Origin: CAZOZZ01 sp965247425
Lineage (GTDB): Bacteria > Acidobacteriota > Terriglobia > 20CM-2-55-15
Direction: 5' to 3'
Assembly (NCBI GenBank): GCA_965247425.1
Contig: OZ252023.1
Coordinates: forward strand, 6,347,618 to 6,411,617
DNA: 64,000 nucleotides
Under the pieces are notes generated by a model. It was not told where the DNA came from. It searched no databases and worked only from the letters and a program-made list of their open reading frames with translations. Shown here piece by piece: positions 8,287 through 17,557 of this stretch (positions within the stretch are counted from its first letter, which is position 1; each line of letters starts with the position of its first letter). The translations under genes and the position numbers were made by a program.

Positions 8287-8353
8287 GGGACCGATTGTCA
8301 GTTGCGTCATTCCCAGGGCGCCACGGGACCCGATTGTCAGTTGCGTCATTCCC
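8287..8353. repeat. Two tandem copies of a 28-bp repeat
   Basis: GGGACCGATTGTCAGTTGCG continuing to TCATTCCC occurs at 8287-8314 and again, with one extra C, at 8325-8353. The GGGA/TCCC ends make each unit weakly palindromic. It lies in the 260-bp gap between hydantoinase and carbamoylase, between REP-like copies A and B. Confidence 0.75.
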
Positions 8354-8387
8354 GCGGGTGGCCAGGGACGGCCACCCCGACACTCTG
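8351..8387 (+). repeat. REP-like hairpin repeat, copy B
   Basis: CCCGCGGGTGGCC, loop AGGGAC, GGCCACC, then CCGACACTCTG. The 7-bp stem GGTGGCC/GGCCACC becomes GGGCGGCC/GGCCGCCC in copy C at 45821, a compensatory change that argues the hairpin is selected. Confidence 0.6.
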
Positions 8388-8406
8388 TCCTCTAAAGTCG
8401 CGCCGG

Positions 8407-9870
8407 CTAAAAGACATCCTCAGCCCCGAAACGTTTGGCCAGTTCCTGCGCCTCGGAATCGCGGCCGAGTGGTTTCGCTGAATCCGGACGTCCACAGGCG
8501 ACGAACCGTCCACTGCCGCGTTCCACCCTCAATTCACCGTCGTTCACAACGACCCGTCCCCTGCTGATGACGGTTGTCGGTACCCCCTTTACCCGGCGCC
8601 CTTCATACGGTGTATAGCCGACATTGTCGTGCATGTCCCCGGCCGTGATCGTGACTTCTTTGTCCGGATCCCAAATCGCCAGGTCGGCGTCGGACCCTTC
8701 GGCGATCGTCCCTTTCTGAGGGTAGATGCCGTAGAGTCTGGCCGCCCGGGTTGCGGTCAGGTCGACAAAACGATGGATGTCGAGCCGTCCCCCTCCGACG
8801 CCTTCGGAAAACAGCAGGGGCATGCGAACCTCCAGGCCCGGCACACCGTTGGCGATTTGTTTGAACGATGCGTCGGGCCCCTGGGAGAGTTTCCCCGTTT
8901 CGTCGAAGCGATATGGCGCGTGGTCGGAAGAAAACACCTGGAACGTACCGTCCGCCAGACCCTGCCACATGGCTTCCTGAGACGACGCGTCACGCGGCGG
9001 TGGGCTGCAGCAGCACATCGCCCCGTGCATCCCCTCCTTGTCCAGGTCGTCCGCGGTGAGGAAGAGATACTGCGGGCATGTTTCGCCGTAGATCTTCAGG
9101 CCGCGTTCCTGCGCCCGGTGAATCGCACGCATGGGTTCTTCCGTCGAGACGTGCACGACGAGCAACGGCGTATCGATCAATTCCGCCAAGCTGATTGCGC
9201 GTGCCGTCGCTTCCCCCTCAGCCAGCTTGGCGTGGCTGACGGCGTGGAACTTCGGGGCCCGGTGCCCGGCGTCCAGAAGCCGCTTGCTGAGCCACTGGAT
9301 CATGTCGTGATTTTCCGCATGGACCATCGTCAGCGCGCCTTCCCGGCGAGCCAGCGAGAGGATTTCCAGCATTTGATAATCGTCGAGCCGGAGTGCGTCG
9401 TACGTCATGTAGACCTTGAACGACGTGCAGCCCTGTCCGATCAACTCCGGAAGTTCCTCGCCCATCACGGTCTCGGTCGGATCCGAAATGATCATATGGA
9501 AGGCGTAATCCACAACCGCCTTCGGTCTGGCGCGCTCATGATAATCGGCCACGACTTGCTTCAACGATTGTCCTCGATGCTGGGCGGCAAAGGGAATGAT
9601 CGTTGTGGTTCCCCCAAACGCCGCTGAAACAGTGCCGGAATAGAAGTCGTCGGCACAGACGATTCCGAACGAAGAGAGTTGCTCGATGTGACAGTGGCTG
9701 TCGATGCCACCCGGCAGGACGAGCTTACCTTGTGCGTCGATGGTCTCCTTGGCGTCCAGATCGTGCCCGAGTGTATGAATCTTCCCCTGCGAGATGCCAA
9801 TATCGCAATCGAATCGTTCGTTGGCCGTCACGACCGATCCGTTTCGGATGACCAGGTCCAGCTTTTTCAT
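8407..9870 (-). CDS. D-hydantoinase / dihydropyrimidinase
   Basis: 487 aa amidohydrolase-superfamily enzyme. Binuclear metal ligands are all visible: His59 and His61 (DSHCHIEQ), Lys152 (SFKVYMTYD, the lysine that is carboxylated in this family), His184 (VHAENHD), His240 (VVHVSTEE) and Asp316 (FSSDHAPY). The cyclic-imide ring is opened to an N-carbamoyl amino acid. With the racemase and D-carbamoylase next to it, conversion of 5-substituted hydantoins to D-amino acids is the best reading; reductive pyrimidine breakdown is the alternative, but no dihydropyrimidine dehydrogenase gene is present. Cytoplasmic. It is transcribed towards the carbamoylase gene. Confidence 0.9.
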   Translation of the reverse strand: MKKLDLVIRNGSVVTANERFDCDIGISQGKIHTLGHDLDAKETIDAQGKLVLPGGIDSHCHIEQLSSFGIVCADDFYSGTVSAAFGGTTTIIPFAAQHRGQSLKQVVADYHERARPKAVVDYAFHMIISDPTETVMGEELPELIGQGCTSFKVYMTYDALRLDDYQMLEILSLARREGALTMVHAENHDMIQWLSKRLLDAGHRAPKFHAVSHAKLAEGEATARAISLAELIDTPLLVVHVSTEEPMRAIHRAQERGLKIYGETCPQYLFLTADDLDKEGMHGAMCCCSPPPRDASSQEAMWQGLADGTFQVFSSDHAPYRFDETGKLSQGPDASFKQIANGVPGLEVRMPLLFSEGVGGGRLDIHRFVDLTATRAARLYGIYPQKGTIAEGSDADLAIWDPDKEVTITAGDMHDNVGYTPYEGRRVKGVPTTVISRGRVVVNDGELRVERGSGRFVACGRPDSAKPLGRDSEAQELAKRFGAEDVF

Positions 9871-10130
9871 GTGTGATCGTACCCCCGCGGATCACCTATC
9901 TCATACATTTCGTTTCGGAATGGCTAAGCAAGTTAGTTCAAAATGGGCTGCATCGTACTCTTGGCGCGGCCTTCGGTGCTTGCCATTCCTATAAAAACTA
10001 AAGTTCCTGAGTTTCTGACCGATTAGAGCTAATGTAGCATGTGATCTCCCTTTTAGTGTGGAGCGGGGGATACTCCGAGAAGTTTGACTTGCCCCCGTTC
10101 CACCTTCTTTTTCACTGATCCCGGTTTCGT

Positions 10131-11774
10131 CTACAGCTTTGCATCAACGTACTCGATAGTTACCAACGTGATGTCATCGCTCTGCGCGTGGCCACCGGTG
10201 AAGCGCTCGATCAGGTCGAGAAGATCATATTTCAACTTCTCAGCGCCATTTGCTCCGCTTCGTTCCATGACCTGGCGAACGGCATCCTCCCCAAGCAGCT
10301 GACCTTCCGTATTCTCGGCGTCGGAGAGACCGTCTGAATAGATCAGAAGTACATCACCGGACTGAAGCGTAATCGGTTCACTCTGGAATGTGGCGAAGTC
10401 GAATGCGCCGACAAGCATGCAGGTGGAGGGGACTTCCTCCAACCCGGCCGAGGCGCTGAGATAGACATAGGCCGTGTTGTGACCGGCGCTGATAAACTGG
10501 CCACAGCCCTGCCGATCGAGTTGGAGGAGGAACAGCGTCACGAAACGGTCCGGTGTCATGTCCAACAGCAACTGGTTGAGCGCCCCGGTCGCCTCGGCGA
10601 GGGGACAACCGGTGCGCAGTTGCAAGCGCATACATCCCAGGACCATCGAACTGAGCAGCGAAGCGGACACACCTTTACCGGAGACGTCTCCCAAGAGCGC
10701 GTAAAAGCTTCCTCCCGTTGTAGGAATGAAGTCGTAAAAATCTCCTCCGACGTAGCGTGTCGGTTTGGAGTAGGCGGAGATTCGGAAACCTTCGATCTGT
10801 GGCATCTCTTGTGGAAGCAGTGCCTTTTGCGTTTCCTCCGCGAGCGCCAGCTCCCGTTCGAGCAACTGGCGCTGTTCAATGCTCTTCACAAGTTCCACCC
10901 GTTCGAGAACATTTCCAGCCTCGATCGCCAACCTCCCAAGGATCTTTTCATCGAGACCAGAAAGGGAGTGCATCTGTTTGTGGCTGTCCAGATAGAGGAT
11001 GCCCAGGACGACTGGAACGTCGGCTTCGGCCGGGAGCCCGTGGAGTGGTATGCAGGCGACGGTTCTCACTCCCATCTCCACGATGCTTTGCTGGACGGCC
11101 AGCTGTTGGTCCAGCTTTTCGGTCATGAAAAGGGGCTTACCGCTCTCGACAACGCGGGATACAACAGTGTGACTGGTTTGAAACTCGGATTCCCTGATGC
11201 TTCGCCCATTCGAATCCATTCCCGAAGCGTAAACAAAGTCGAGGTCTTTCCGAACGAGGATAAACCCGCGTTCGGCGCCGCTGATCTTCAGCAGGGAATC
11301 GAGGATTTGTTCGAAAGCGACATCGGGCGTGAACAAGTGCTCCCACCGGTACTTGAAATCGAGAATGTAAGAGATCTTTTCGAGGATGGAGGATGCGCTT
11401 GACGCCGTCTGAATATCGCTGATCGAGCGTTTAATGACATCGGTGTAGTCCTTGGGCCGGAAACCCCCGCCGACACCGAAGTGGATGGATAGCTTTTCTT
11501 TTCCGAGTTCGATCCGGTCCCCGAACTCCAGAAAGTGCGATTTGATGTTCGCCCCGTTGACGATCGTTCCGTGTTTGCTGTCGTCGTCGATCAGTTGAAA
11601 TCGACCATCCACGCGAATGATGCTCGCATGCCGCCGGGACACGGACGGATGGGACAGCATGATGTCGCATCCCTGCCGGCCCATAGTCGTCAGTTCCTGG
11701 TCCAACGCATGAAAACAGTCCTGCCCATTCGGATCCTGCCAGTAGAGGGTGGGTGGCGAGACTTTAGCTTTCAA
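10131..11774 (-). CDS. FHA-GAF-SpoIIE (PP2C) phosphatase
   Basis: 547 aa in three parts. An FHA domain occupies about residues 20-100 (MGRQGCDIMLSHPSVSRRHA, then NGANI), binding phosphothreonine. A GAF domain follows at about 150-290. The C-terminal half is a SpoIIE/RsbU-type PP2C phosphatase (YVGGDFYDFI, LLGDVSGKGVSASLL, ISAGHNTAYVY, LLIYSDGLSDAEN), which carries the metal-binding aspartates. Such proteins dephosphorylate anti-sigma-factor antagonists or read kinase signalling. It is the last gene of the minus-strand operon, 51 bp after the E1 beta gene, so it may be co-transcribed or have its own promoter. The 260 bp beyond its 3' end (9871-10130) hold no gene, only an 8-bp inverted GGAATGGC pair. 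Confidence 0.88.
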   Translation of the reverse strand: MKAKVSPPTLYWQDPNGQDCFHALDQELTTMGRQGCDIMLSHPSVSRRHASIIRVDGRFQLIDDDSKHGTIVNGANIKSHFLEFGDRIELGKEKLSIHFGVGGGFRPKDYTDVIKRSISDIQTASSASSILEKISYILDFKYRWEHLFTPDVAFEQILDSLLKISGAERGFILVRKDLDFVYASGMDSNGRSIRESEFQTSHTVVSRVVESGKPLFMTEKLDQQLAVQQSIVEMGVRTVACIPLHGLPAEADVPVVLGILYLDSHKQMHSLSGLDEKILGRLAIEAGNVLERVELVKSIEQRQLLERELALAEETQKALLPQEMPQIEGFRISAYSKPTRYVGGDFYDFIPTTGGSFYALLGDVSGKGVSASLLSSMVLGCMRLQLRTGCPLAEATGALNQLLLDMTPDRFVTLFLLQLDRQGCGQFISAGHNTAYVYLSASAGLEEVPSTCMLVGAFDFATFQSEPITLQSGDVLLIYSDGLSDAENTEGQLLGEDAVRQVMERSGANGAEKLKYDLLDLIERFTGGHAQSDDITLVTIEYVDAKL

Positions 11775-11825
11775 TGGCCTTTCTTCTTCGTTGTGACCGA
11801 ACGATATCGCCGGTGCCGGGGAGCA

Positions 11826-12869
11826 CTAGAACGGCCCCTTGAACTTGTTCTCGTAGCTGTAGAAATCCTCGTTCGACAGGTCGCTTTCGGGAAGACTCAG
11901 CTGGGATTCGATCGCCCGTATGATGTCGATAGCGTTTGGGTAGAACTCGTTCTCCAGGGGACGCGTGCAGGGGCATTGGGACGCGGCGAACCCAATACGA
12001 TCGATGGGAGCCCGGAGCCTGCCAAAGCAACCCTCATATACTTGAGCCGCGATCTCGGCGCTGAAGCCACAATGGAGCCAGTCATTGTCGGCCACGACAC
12101 AGCGCCGCGTCTTCTCGACCGAACGAATGACTAAGCCGTGGTCAAACGGTGCGATCGAACGGCAATCGACGACCTCAACCCCGATTCCGCGCCTCGCGAG
12201 AATTTTTGCCGCATGAACGGCCTCCACGTTCATCCATGAAGTCGCAACAACCGTGACGTCCGATCCGGGGTGCAGGATGCTGGCCCCTTCGAGAGGCAAT
12301 GCCTCGTCGCCCTCGGGAACTTCCCCCTCGGCGTCGTAGAGCCACCGATGCTCGATGAACACGACCGGTCCGTCATCACGGATCGCCGCAATCAGCATCC
12401 CTTTGGCATCCGCCGGCGTGGACGGCATGACAACCTTGAGACCCGGGATGTGGGCAAACCAGGATTGCAGCGACTTGCTGTGCTGAAACGACTGCCCCCA
12501 TCCCCGGCCGATGATCGCGCGGATCACCATGGGTACTCCCATGCGACCACCCGAGCCGTACCGATGTGTCGCGATCATGTTGACGAGCTGGTTGAGTCCG
12601 AGCAGCAAGAAATCCATCCGCATGTGCACATGTACCGGACGCATGCCGTTAATGGCAGCGCCCAGGCCGAACCCCGTCATCGCATCTTCGGCGAGCGGTG
12701 TGCTGAAGCAGCGGGTCGGACCGAATTCTTCCACGAGGTTCCGGGTGCTGTTGAAGATCCTCTTGTGATCAGCGACGTCGATCCCGTAGGTGAACACGGT
12801 GGGATCTCGACGCATCTCAACCGCCAAGGCTTCGTTCAAGGCATCGCGGTATGAAAGTGTCCGTGTCAT
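11826..12869 (-). CDS. 2-oxoacid dehydrogenase-type E1 component, beta subunit
   Basis: 347 aa, transketolase pyrimidine-binding plus C-terminal domain arrangement of E1 beta subunits (TLSYRDALNEALAVEMRRDP at the start, RCFSTPLAEDAMTGFGLGAA, then GWGQSFQHSKSLQSWFAHIPGL). It would form an alpha2beta2 thiamine-diphosphate enzyme with the alpha subunit encoded just upstream (ATGA overlap 12866-12869). No E2 or E3 gene lies anywhere in the window, and the neighbours are sugar-nucleotide genes. The pair may therefore decarboxylate or carboligate a 2-oxo acid for a glycan building block instead of feeding a dehydrogenase complex. That function is inference. Confidence 0.82.
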   Translation of the reverse strand: MTRTLSYRDALNEALAVEMRRDPTVFTYGIDVADHKRIFNSTRNLVEEFGPTRCFSTPLAEDAMTGFGLGAAINGMRPVHVHMRMDFLLLGLNQLVNMIATHRYGSGGRMGVPMVIRAIIGRGWGQSFQHSKSLQSWFAHIPGLKVVMPSTPADAKGMLIAAIRDDGPVVFIEHRWLYDAEGEVPEGDEALPLEGASILHPGSDVTVVATSWMNVEAVHAAKILARRGIGVEVVDCRSIAPFDHGLVIRSVEKTRRCVVADNDWLHCGFSAEIAAQVYEGCFGRLRAPIDRIGFAASQCPCTRPLENEFYPNAIDIIRAIESQLSLPESDLSNEDFYSYENKFKGPF

Positions 12870-13852
12870 GCGGTCAGATCCCGGTACAGTTCGTCACTCG
12901 ACGGGAACGGCGCTTCCTTGGCCTTCTTCACGCTCTCGGTGATCTGCCGGTCGATGGTTCGCTCGATTTCTTCGACCTCGGATTCGGTCCACCATCGGAG
13001 CAACTTCGTCCGCATAAGTCGAACCGGATCGACCTTATCCCATGCCTCGTACTCTTCGCGAGATCGGTAGCCCTGGTCGAAGTCTTCGTTCACACCGACA
13101 TGCTCCAGCTGGCGATAGTACTGGAGGTAGAGAAATGCAGGTCGTCCATTGTCACGGACGGATCGAGCGGCCTGCCGCGTCAGGTTGTGAATAACTTCCG
13201 CGTCGGTGGATTGTTCCTCGAAAACGTCACACTGGAATTTCGACGCGATGCCGGTGATCGAATCGTATCCATGACGGGAGGAGACGGGGCTGTGCACCGC
13301 ATAACCATTGTCCTCACAGACAAAGAGAACGGGCAGCTTCATCAGGCACGCGGAATTGAGGCTTTCCCAGAACGCTCCCTCGTCGATCGCTCCATCGCCG
13401 AAAAACACAACAGCGAGCCGGTCGTCACCCCGACACTTGTTCGCGAACGCGACTCCCAAGGCAACCGGAATGGTCGTCGCGACGACGGCCGAAGTACAGA
13501 CCAGACCGTCGTTCGGGGCAGTCAAATGCATCGAGCCGCCCTTTCCCTTCGCCATACCCGTTGATTTGCCGAACATTTCGGCGAAGAAACGATCGGTTTC
13601 ACCCGTCTTCGCCAGATACAGGCCATGGGATCGGTACGTACCGAGAACCTGGTCGGATGGCGCGAGTGCCTCGCACACGCCGGCCGCGATCGCCTCTTCC
13701 CCTGACGACATGTGCATGGGGGTCTTCATCATGTCGTCCATGTACTGATCGCGTATCAACTCCTCGGCCGCGCGGATCAGATAGAGCTTCCGGTAGAGTG
13801 CTCGATTCAGGTTCGCGGTCTCGTCCCGTTCCCGTTCACGCGACTCGTTCAT
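12866..13852 (-). CDS. 2-oxoacid dehydrogenase-type E1 component, alpha subunit
   Basis: 328 aa. The thiamine-diphosphate motif is clear: FFGDGAIDEGAFWESLN ending at LFVCEDNGYAV, i.e. GDG followed about 30 residues later by the Asn of the pair. MAKGKGGSMHL is the usual conserved loop of E1 alpha. The N-terminus is short and charged. It follows the NUDIX gene with no spacing at all (stop 13853-13855, ATG 13850-13852) and overlaps the beta subunit by 4 bp, so translation is coupled. No lipoyl domain or E2/E3 partner is nearby; see the beta subunit for the consequence. Confidence 0.84.
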   Translation of the reverse strand: MNESRERERDETANLNRALYRKLYLIRAAEELIRDQYMDDMMKTPMHMSSGEEAIAAGVCEALAPSDQVLGTYRSHGLYLAKTGETDRFFAEMFGKSTGMAKGKGGSMHLTAPNDGLVCTSAVVATTIPVALGVAFANKCRGDDRLAVVFFGDGAIDEGAFWESLNSACLMKLPVLFVCEDNGYAVHSPVSSRHGYDSITGIASKFQCDVFEEQSTDAEVIHNLTRQAARSVRDNGRPAFLYLQYYRQLEHVGVNEDFDQGYRSREEYEAWDKVDPVRLMRTKLLRWWTESEVEEIERTIDRQITESVKKAKEAPFPSSDELYRDLTA

Positions 13853-14473
13853 TCACAACTCCTCATTAGATCCGGACCGATCCAGTCCGGGCAGCAACTC
13901 GGACATCAGGTACCTTCCAATGACCGCTACCGGAGTAGTCACATACACCGAGCCGTCCTCTATCGCCCGGACCACGTCCCTGAAGCTGAACCGCTCGACG
14001 GCGGATACCTCGTCATCATGGTTCTTTCGTTCGTCATACTCCCGCTGGTCGAGATCGATCCGGAACACGAAGACAAGTTGGGGTGTGCGACCGGGAGAAT
14101 GAGCCAGTGGCGGCATTGGAACGAACCGTGTCAGGTCCCCGACTTCGATCCCCGTCTCTTCAGCCAGTTCGCGCCCGGCGCCTTGCTCGGGGGCTTCTCC
14201 GTTTTCGATTTGCCCCGCAGGTAGCTCCAGCGGATCGTCTCCGACTACCGGTCGTTTCGCCCGAACCATGACGACGGAATCCTGATTGACGATCGGGAGA
14301 ACGATGACGTGCGATTGGCGATGCTCGACGGTGTAGTATCCGCCTCGATTGCGTACTCGAAACCACGGATTCTCATGAAGCGTTTCGACCGGCACGAGCC
14401 CCGCACACGCGGGTTCCTTCAAACGAGGATCCCAGGGGGCATGGGGCGGATAGGCGACTCGGGAATATTTCAT
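13853..14473 (-). CDS. NUDIX hydrolase
   Basis: 206 aa. The NUDIX box G-x5-E-x7-R-E-L-x-E-E-x-G-I is complete in GQIENGEAPEQGAGRELAEE plus TGI, giving the Mg2+-binding glutamates. The preceding strand (HVIVLPIVNQDSVVMV, then DDPLELPAG) resembles ADP-ribose/GDP-mannose pyrophosphatase-type members. It would hydrolyse a nucleoside diphosphate sugar or similar. Lying in a sugar-nucleotide operon, 15 bp after the SDR gene, it may remove unwanted NDP-sugars or act in that pathway; the substrate is not determined. Confidence 0.82.
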   Translation of the reverse strand: MKYSRVAYPPHAPWDPRLKEPACAGLVPVETLHENPWFRVRNRGGYYTVEHRQSHVIVLPIVNQDSVVMVRAKRPVVGDDPLELPAGQIENGEAPEQGAGRELAEETGIEVGDLTRFVPMPPLAHSPGRTPQLVFVFRIDLDQREYDERKNHDDEVSAVERFSFRDVVRAIEDGSVYVTTPVAVIGRYLMSELLPGLDRSGSNEEL

Positions 14474-14488
14474 AATCGTTCAGCGCGT

Positions 14489-15505
14489 TCAGCGCATCAG
14501 CGGAACCTCTCCCGCCCGAACGCGCTTGCGCCAGTACTCCAGAAGATCGTTCATCGTTGTTTCAAACGGTATTTTGGGTTCCCAACCCGTGTGGCTCCTG
14601 AACTTCGAGGTATCCGGAACCTGAAGGTCCGCGTCGATCGGGCGCAGGCGAGCCGGATCGACTTCCACCCGGATGTCCTTGAATGTGGAGATCGTAAGCA
14701 GGTGGTTCAGCATATCTCCAACCGAGCAAGAGTACTTCCCACCAATGTTGTAGTACTCGCCCGGAATCGGATCGACGGTGACCAGCATGTAGTAGGCCCG
14801 CACGGCGTCGCGGACATCCGACCACGTACGCAACGAATCCAGGTTGCCGACCCGGATCACCGGCGGTATCAATTCGGCCTCAATCATCGCGATCTGTTTC
14901 GCGAACGTGGATTCCGCAAACACATCTCCCCGTCGCGGCCCGGTGTGTGTGAACATGCGGGTGATCAGCACTTTCTGCCCGTAGGCTTCGGCATGGAATC
15001 GCCCGAGGAGATCGGTACCCACCTTCGAAATCGCATAGGGTGAAGCTGGATGAAAAGTACACTCTTCGTCGATCGGGAGCTTTTCTCTAGGGACGCGTCC
15101 AAACACTTCAGACGAGGAGCACACGTGAATCATGGGATCGATGCCCTCGCACCGCCGGAGCGCCTCGAGCAGACGTTCGGTGCCCTGGATATTGGTGTCG
15201 AACGTATCGAGAGGCGATGTGAAACTCGTTTGTGGATAGCTCTGGGCCGCGAGGTGAAAAACGAAGTCTGGACGGACTTCTTCGATGACGTTCTGAAGGG
15301 AGATGTAGTCGTGAAGATCGCCAGTCGAAAAATGGACACGGTCTCCACGGTTGGCCCGATCCACAAGGTGCCTGACGTTGTCGAGTGGACTACGCCACCG
15401 GCACATACCGTACAGATCCCAGTCCGTCTCCTCGATCAGGTGGTCTGCGAGATGCGAACCGACCATGCCGCTCATTCCAGTAATCAGGGCCCGGGGCGTC
15501 TTCAT
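14489..15505 (-). CDS. SDR-family GDP-mannose 4,6-dehydratase-like enzyme
   Basis: 338 aa extended short-chain dehydrogenase. NAD(P)-binding motif GMSGMVGSHLA near residue 10, active-site Ser-Ser-Ser-Glu (CSSSEVFG) and a normal YAISK catalytic pair. The RHLVDRANRGDRVHFSTGDLHD segment resembles GDP-mannose 4,6-dehydratases and GDP-6-deoxyhexose reductases. It is 3 bp downstream of the GHMP kinase gene and 15 bp upstream of the NUDIX gene. With a heptose-kinase-like gene next to it, a GDP-heptose dehydratase role (as in Campylobacter or Yersinia 6-deoxyheptose pathways) is an inference. Confidence 0.8.
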   Translation of the reverse strand: MKTPRALITGMSGMVGSHLADHLIEETDWDLYGMCRWRSPLDNVRHLVDRANRGDRVHFSTGDLHDYISLQNVIEEVRPDFVFHLAAQSYPQTSFTSPLDTFDTNIQGTERLLEALRRCEGIDPMIHVCSSSEVFGRVPREKLPIDEECTFHPASPYAISKVGTDLLGRFHAEAYGQKVLITRMFTHTGPRRGDVFAESTFAKQIAMIEAELIPPVIRVGNLDSLRTWSDVRDAVRAYYMLVTVDPIPGEYYNIGGKYSCSVGDMLNHLLTISTFKDIRVEVDPARLRPIDADLQVPDTSKFRSHTGWEPKIPFETTMNDLLEYWRKRVRAGEVPLMR

Positions 15506-15508
15506 GAA

Positions 15509-16508
15509 TCAATACTCGTCATCACGGGAATGATAGATGATCTGACTCCCGAGATGATCGAAGCGTGCCGGAACGTACAGAAGGTCCTTGAGTGCCGCCT
15601 TGACCGCTGCCTGCTGTCCCGGTCGGACGAAGAACAGCATGAATCCCCCACCTCCGGCGCCAAGCAACTTGCCACCGAGAGCCCCCGCTTTCAAACCGAG
15701 GTCATAGATCTGGTCGATGCGGTCGGTTGAAACCTCCGAAGACATCGTCCGCTTGAGAAGCCACTGCTGATGGAGCAGTCGTCCAAACTCGTCCATATGT
15801 GAGTCCACATCGCACAGGATTTCTATCGCCCGACCCGCCAACGGCATCATCTGGTGCAACTTGTCCTGGTTCGCTGGTATCTGTTCGATCTGCCCCTTCG
15901 CCACCTCCGAGGCCGTTCTCGAAAGCCCTGTAAAAAAACAACATCAAGTGCTCTTCGAAACGTTCGAGTCGGGACGGGGGCAGAATGATGGGTTGGACCA
16001 GCACTTCCTGCGGTCCGCCGAATTCGATCCTGTTCAGGCCTCCGAAGGCCGCGGCCGTCTGATCCTGAGACCCCACGCTTTCCTTCATTCGATCCTGTTC
16101 GATACGGATGGCATTGAGCGCGAGATCCCGTTTCGTCGGCATTTCGTGATTCAGTGCGTACAGCGCATGCAGCAGACCGACTGTAAATGTCGAACTGGAC
16201 CCCAGACCGGATTGGGCTGGCAAATCTGCATGATGAACCAGATCCACGCCTTTATCGATTTTCATGAATCGCAGACATTCCCGCACCGAGGGATGCGCAA
16301 TCTGATCGATGCTGTTGGCCTCTTCCCGCTGGTAATATCGGACCCTGTACTTGAATTCGAAAAACGGCGGCAGATAGCGACACGTGATGTAGCAGTACTT
16401 ATTGATCGTGGCGCTGAGGACCGATCCTCCGTGCTCCCTGTACCACGCCGGGTAGTCGGTGCCCCCACCGAAGAAGGAGACACGAAACGGTGTCCTGCTA
16501 ATGATCAT
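15509..16508 (-). pseudogene. GHMP kinase, D-glycero-D-manno-heptose 7-phosphate kinase-like, frameshifted
   Basis: Two frames join into one typical protein of about 330 aa. The N-terminal part (16508 to about 15940) starts MIISRTPFRVSFFGGGTDYP and has the ATP loop LPAQSGLGSSSTFT. The C-terminal part has KLLGAGGGGFMLFF, motif 3 of the family. The frame breaks at a run of seven A (15932-15938, seven T in coding sense); with six T the sequence reads LFFTGLSRTASEVAKGQ, as expected of this family. It is therefore either a sequencing error, a site of polymerase slippage, or a real lesion. The start ATG overlaps the upstream SDR stop by 4 bp. HddA-type kinases phosphorylate heptose 7-phosphate at C1; fucose-type kinase activity is the alternative. 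Confidence 0.8.
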
Positions 16509-17491
16509 TGACGTTCTGCTGGCGGCCGTCGGGCTTGTTGTCCAATCGTGTCGCGGTACCACGCCACGGTCTTTCTCAGCCCCTCTTCGATCGATGTCGC
16601 CGGACGGAAACCGAGCAGGGTTTCTGCTCTTGAAGGATCAATCAGCCGCTTCGGAATCATGGTGGGTTTGGACGTATCGAATTCGACCCTGGCCTGGTCG
16701 TATCCGTCGATTTCGAGCAGCGCCTGTATGATTTCCTTCACAGTTGTCGGGTTGCCCGCGGCGATATTGATCGGCTCGAATCCGTCGATCTTTTCCATCG
16801 CAAGGAGCATACCGTCGATGAAGTCCTGGACATAGATAAACTCCTTGAGGTCTTTCCCGTCGCCCCACACTTCCACAGGACTGTGGCGCTCGACGACCTT
16901 CCGTATCAGCGCAGGAATCACGTGGGAGGTTTCCCATTCGAAGTCGTCGAACTCCCCGTAAATGTTGGCCGGCCGGACCACGCAAACCTTCATCGGTTCC
17001 TTGATCCTGGTCGCATACATTTCACAGACGATCTCGGTGAACCGCTTCATCCACGCGACGACGAAGTACTTTTCGAAAAACTCGTTCGTGACGTCCGTTT
17101 CCTTGACCGGATAGTCGGTCACCGGATAAACGGCATTGCTGCTCACGAAAAGGAACTTCTTCACCCCGGCCTGATACGCGGCTTCGAGCATCGAGACGTT
17201 CATCAGCACATTCGGCGTCAGGTGGGCCAGGGGGGTGGTCTCCATTACTGCGGCGCCGGAGGTATTCGCCGCGCACATGAATATGTAGTCGGCGCCATCG
17301 ACGACGGTGGCACAGTCTGCCTGGAGAGTCAGGTCTCCTTGAATGTAGCGAATGCGCGGATCGTCGACCACCGCCCCCTTGCGATGCAACGTCGCCGTCA
17401 CGTTCGCACCAAGGTCCAGCAAACGCTGGATCAGATTGACGCCGACGAAACCGGCGCCGCCTGTGACCAGTATTCTCCTATTCCTAAACAT
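16505..17491 (-). CDS. SDR-family NAD-dependent epimerase/reductase with altered active site
   Basis: 328 aa from the ATG at 17491 (MFRNRRILVTGGAGFVG); an upstream TTG at 17512 adds only seven residues. The cofactor motif TGGAGFVG and the Ser of FVSSNAVYP are present. In place of the canonical Y-x-x-x-K there is V145-A-W-M-K149, so a valine sits where the catalytic tyrosine should be; the nearest Tyr is 142. NAD binding should be intact but classical SDR catalysis is doubtful unless Tyr142 substitutes. The sequence otherwise resembles GDP-fucose synthase-like proteins of polysaccharide loci. Its stop overlaps the GHMP kinase start. Confidence 0.8.
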   Translation of the reverse strand: MFRNRRILVTGGAGFVGVNLIQRLLDLGANVTATLHRKGAVVDDPRIRYIQGDLTLQADCATVVDGADYIFMCAANTSGAAVMETTPLAHLTPNVLMNVSMLEAAYQAGVKKFLFVSSNAVYPVTDYPVKETDVTNEFFEKYFVVAWMKRFTEIVCEMYATRIKEPMKVCVVRPANIYGEFDDFEWETSHVIPALIRKVVERHSPVEVWGDGKDLKEFIYVQDFIDGMLLAMEKIDGFEPINIAAGNPTTVKEIIQALLEIDGYDQARVEFDTSKPTMIPKRLIDPSRAETLLGFRPATSIEEGLRKTVAWYRDTIGQQARRPPAERQ

Positions 17492-17557
17492 GTTGGAAAC
17501 TCGGGGAGGCAAGTTGCGGAAACCGACATATTCGTTGGAACGGGGTCGAAGACATCT

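Noticed and set aside
8131..8395. Small ORFs in the carbamoylase-hydantoinase gap
   Set aside because: The gap is made of tandem and hairpin repeats; the ORFs are repeat-derived.
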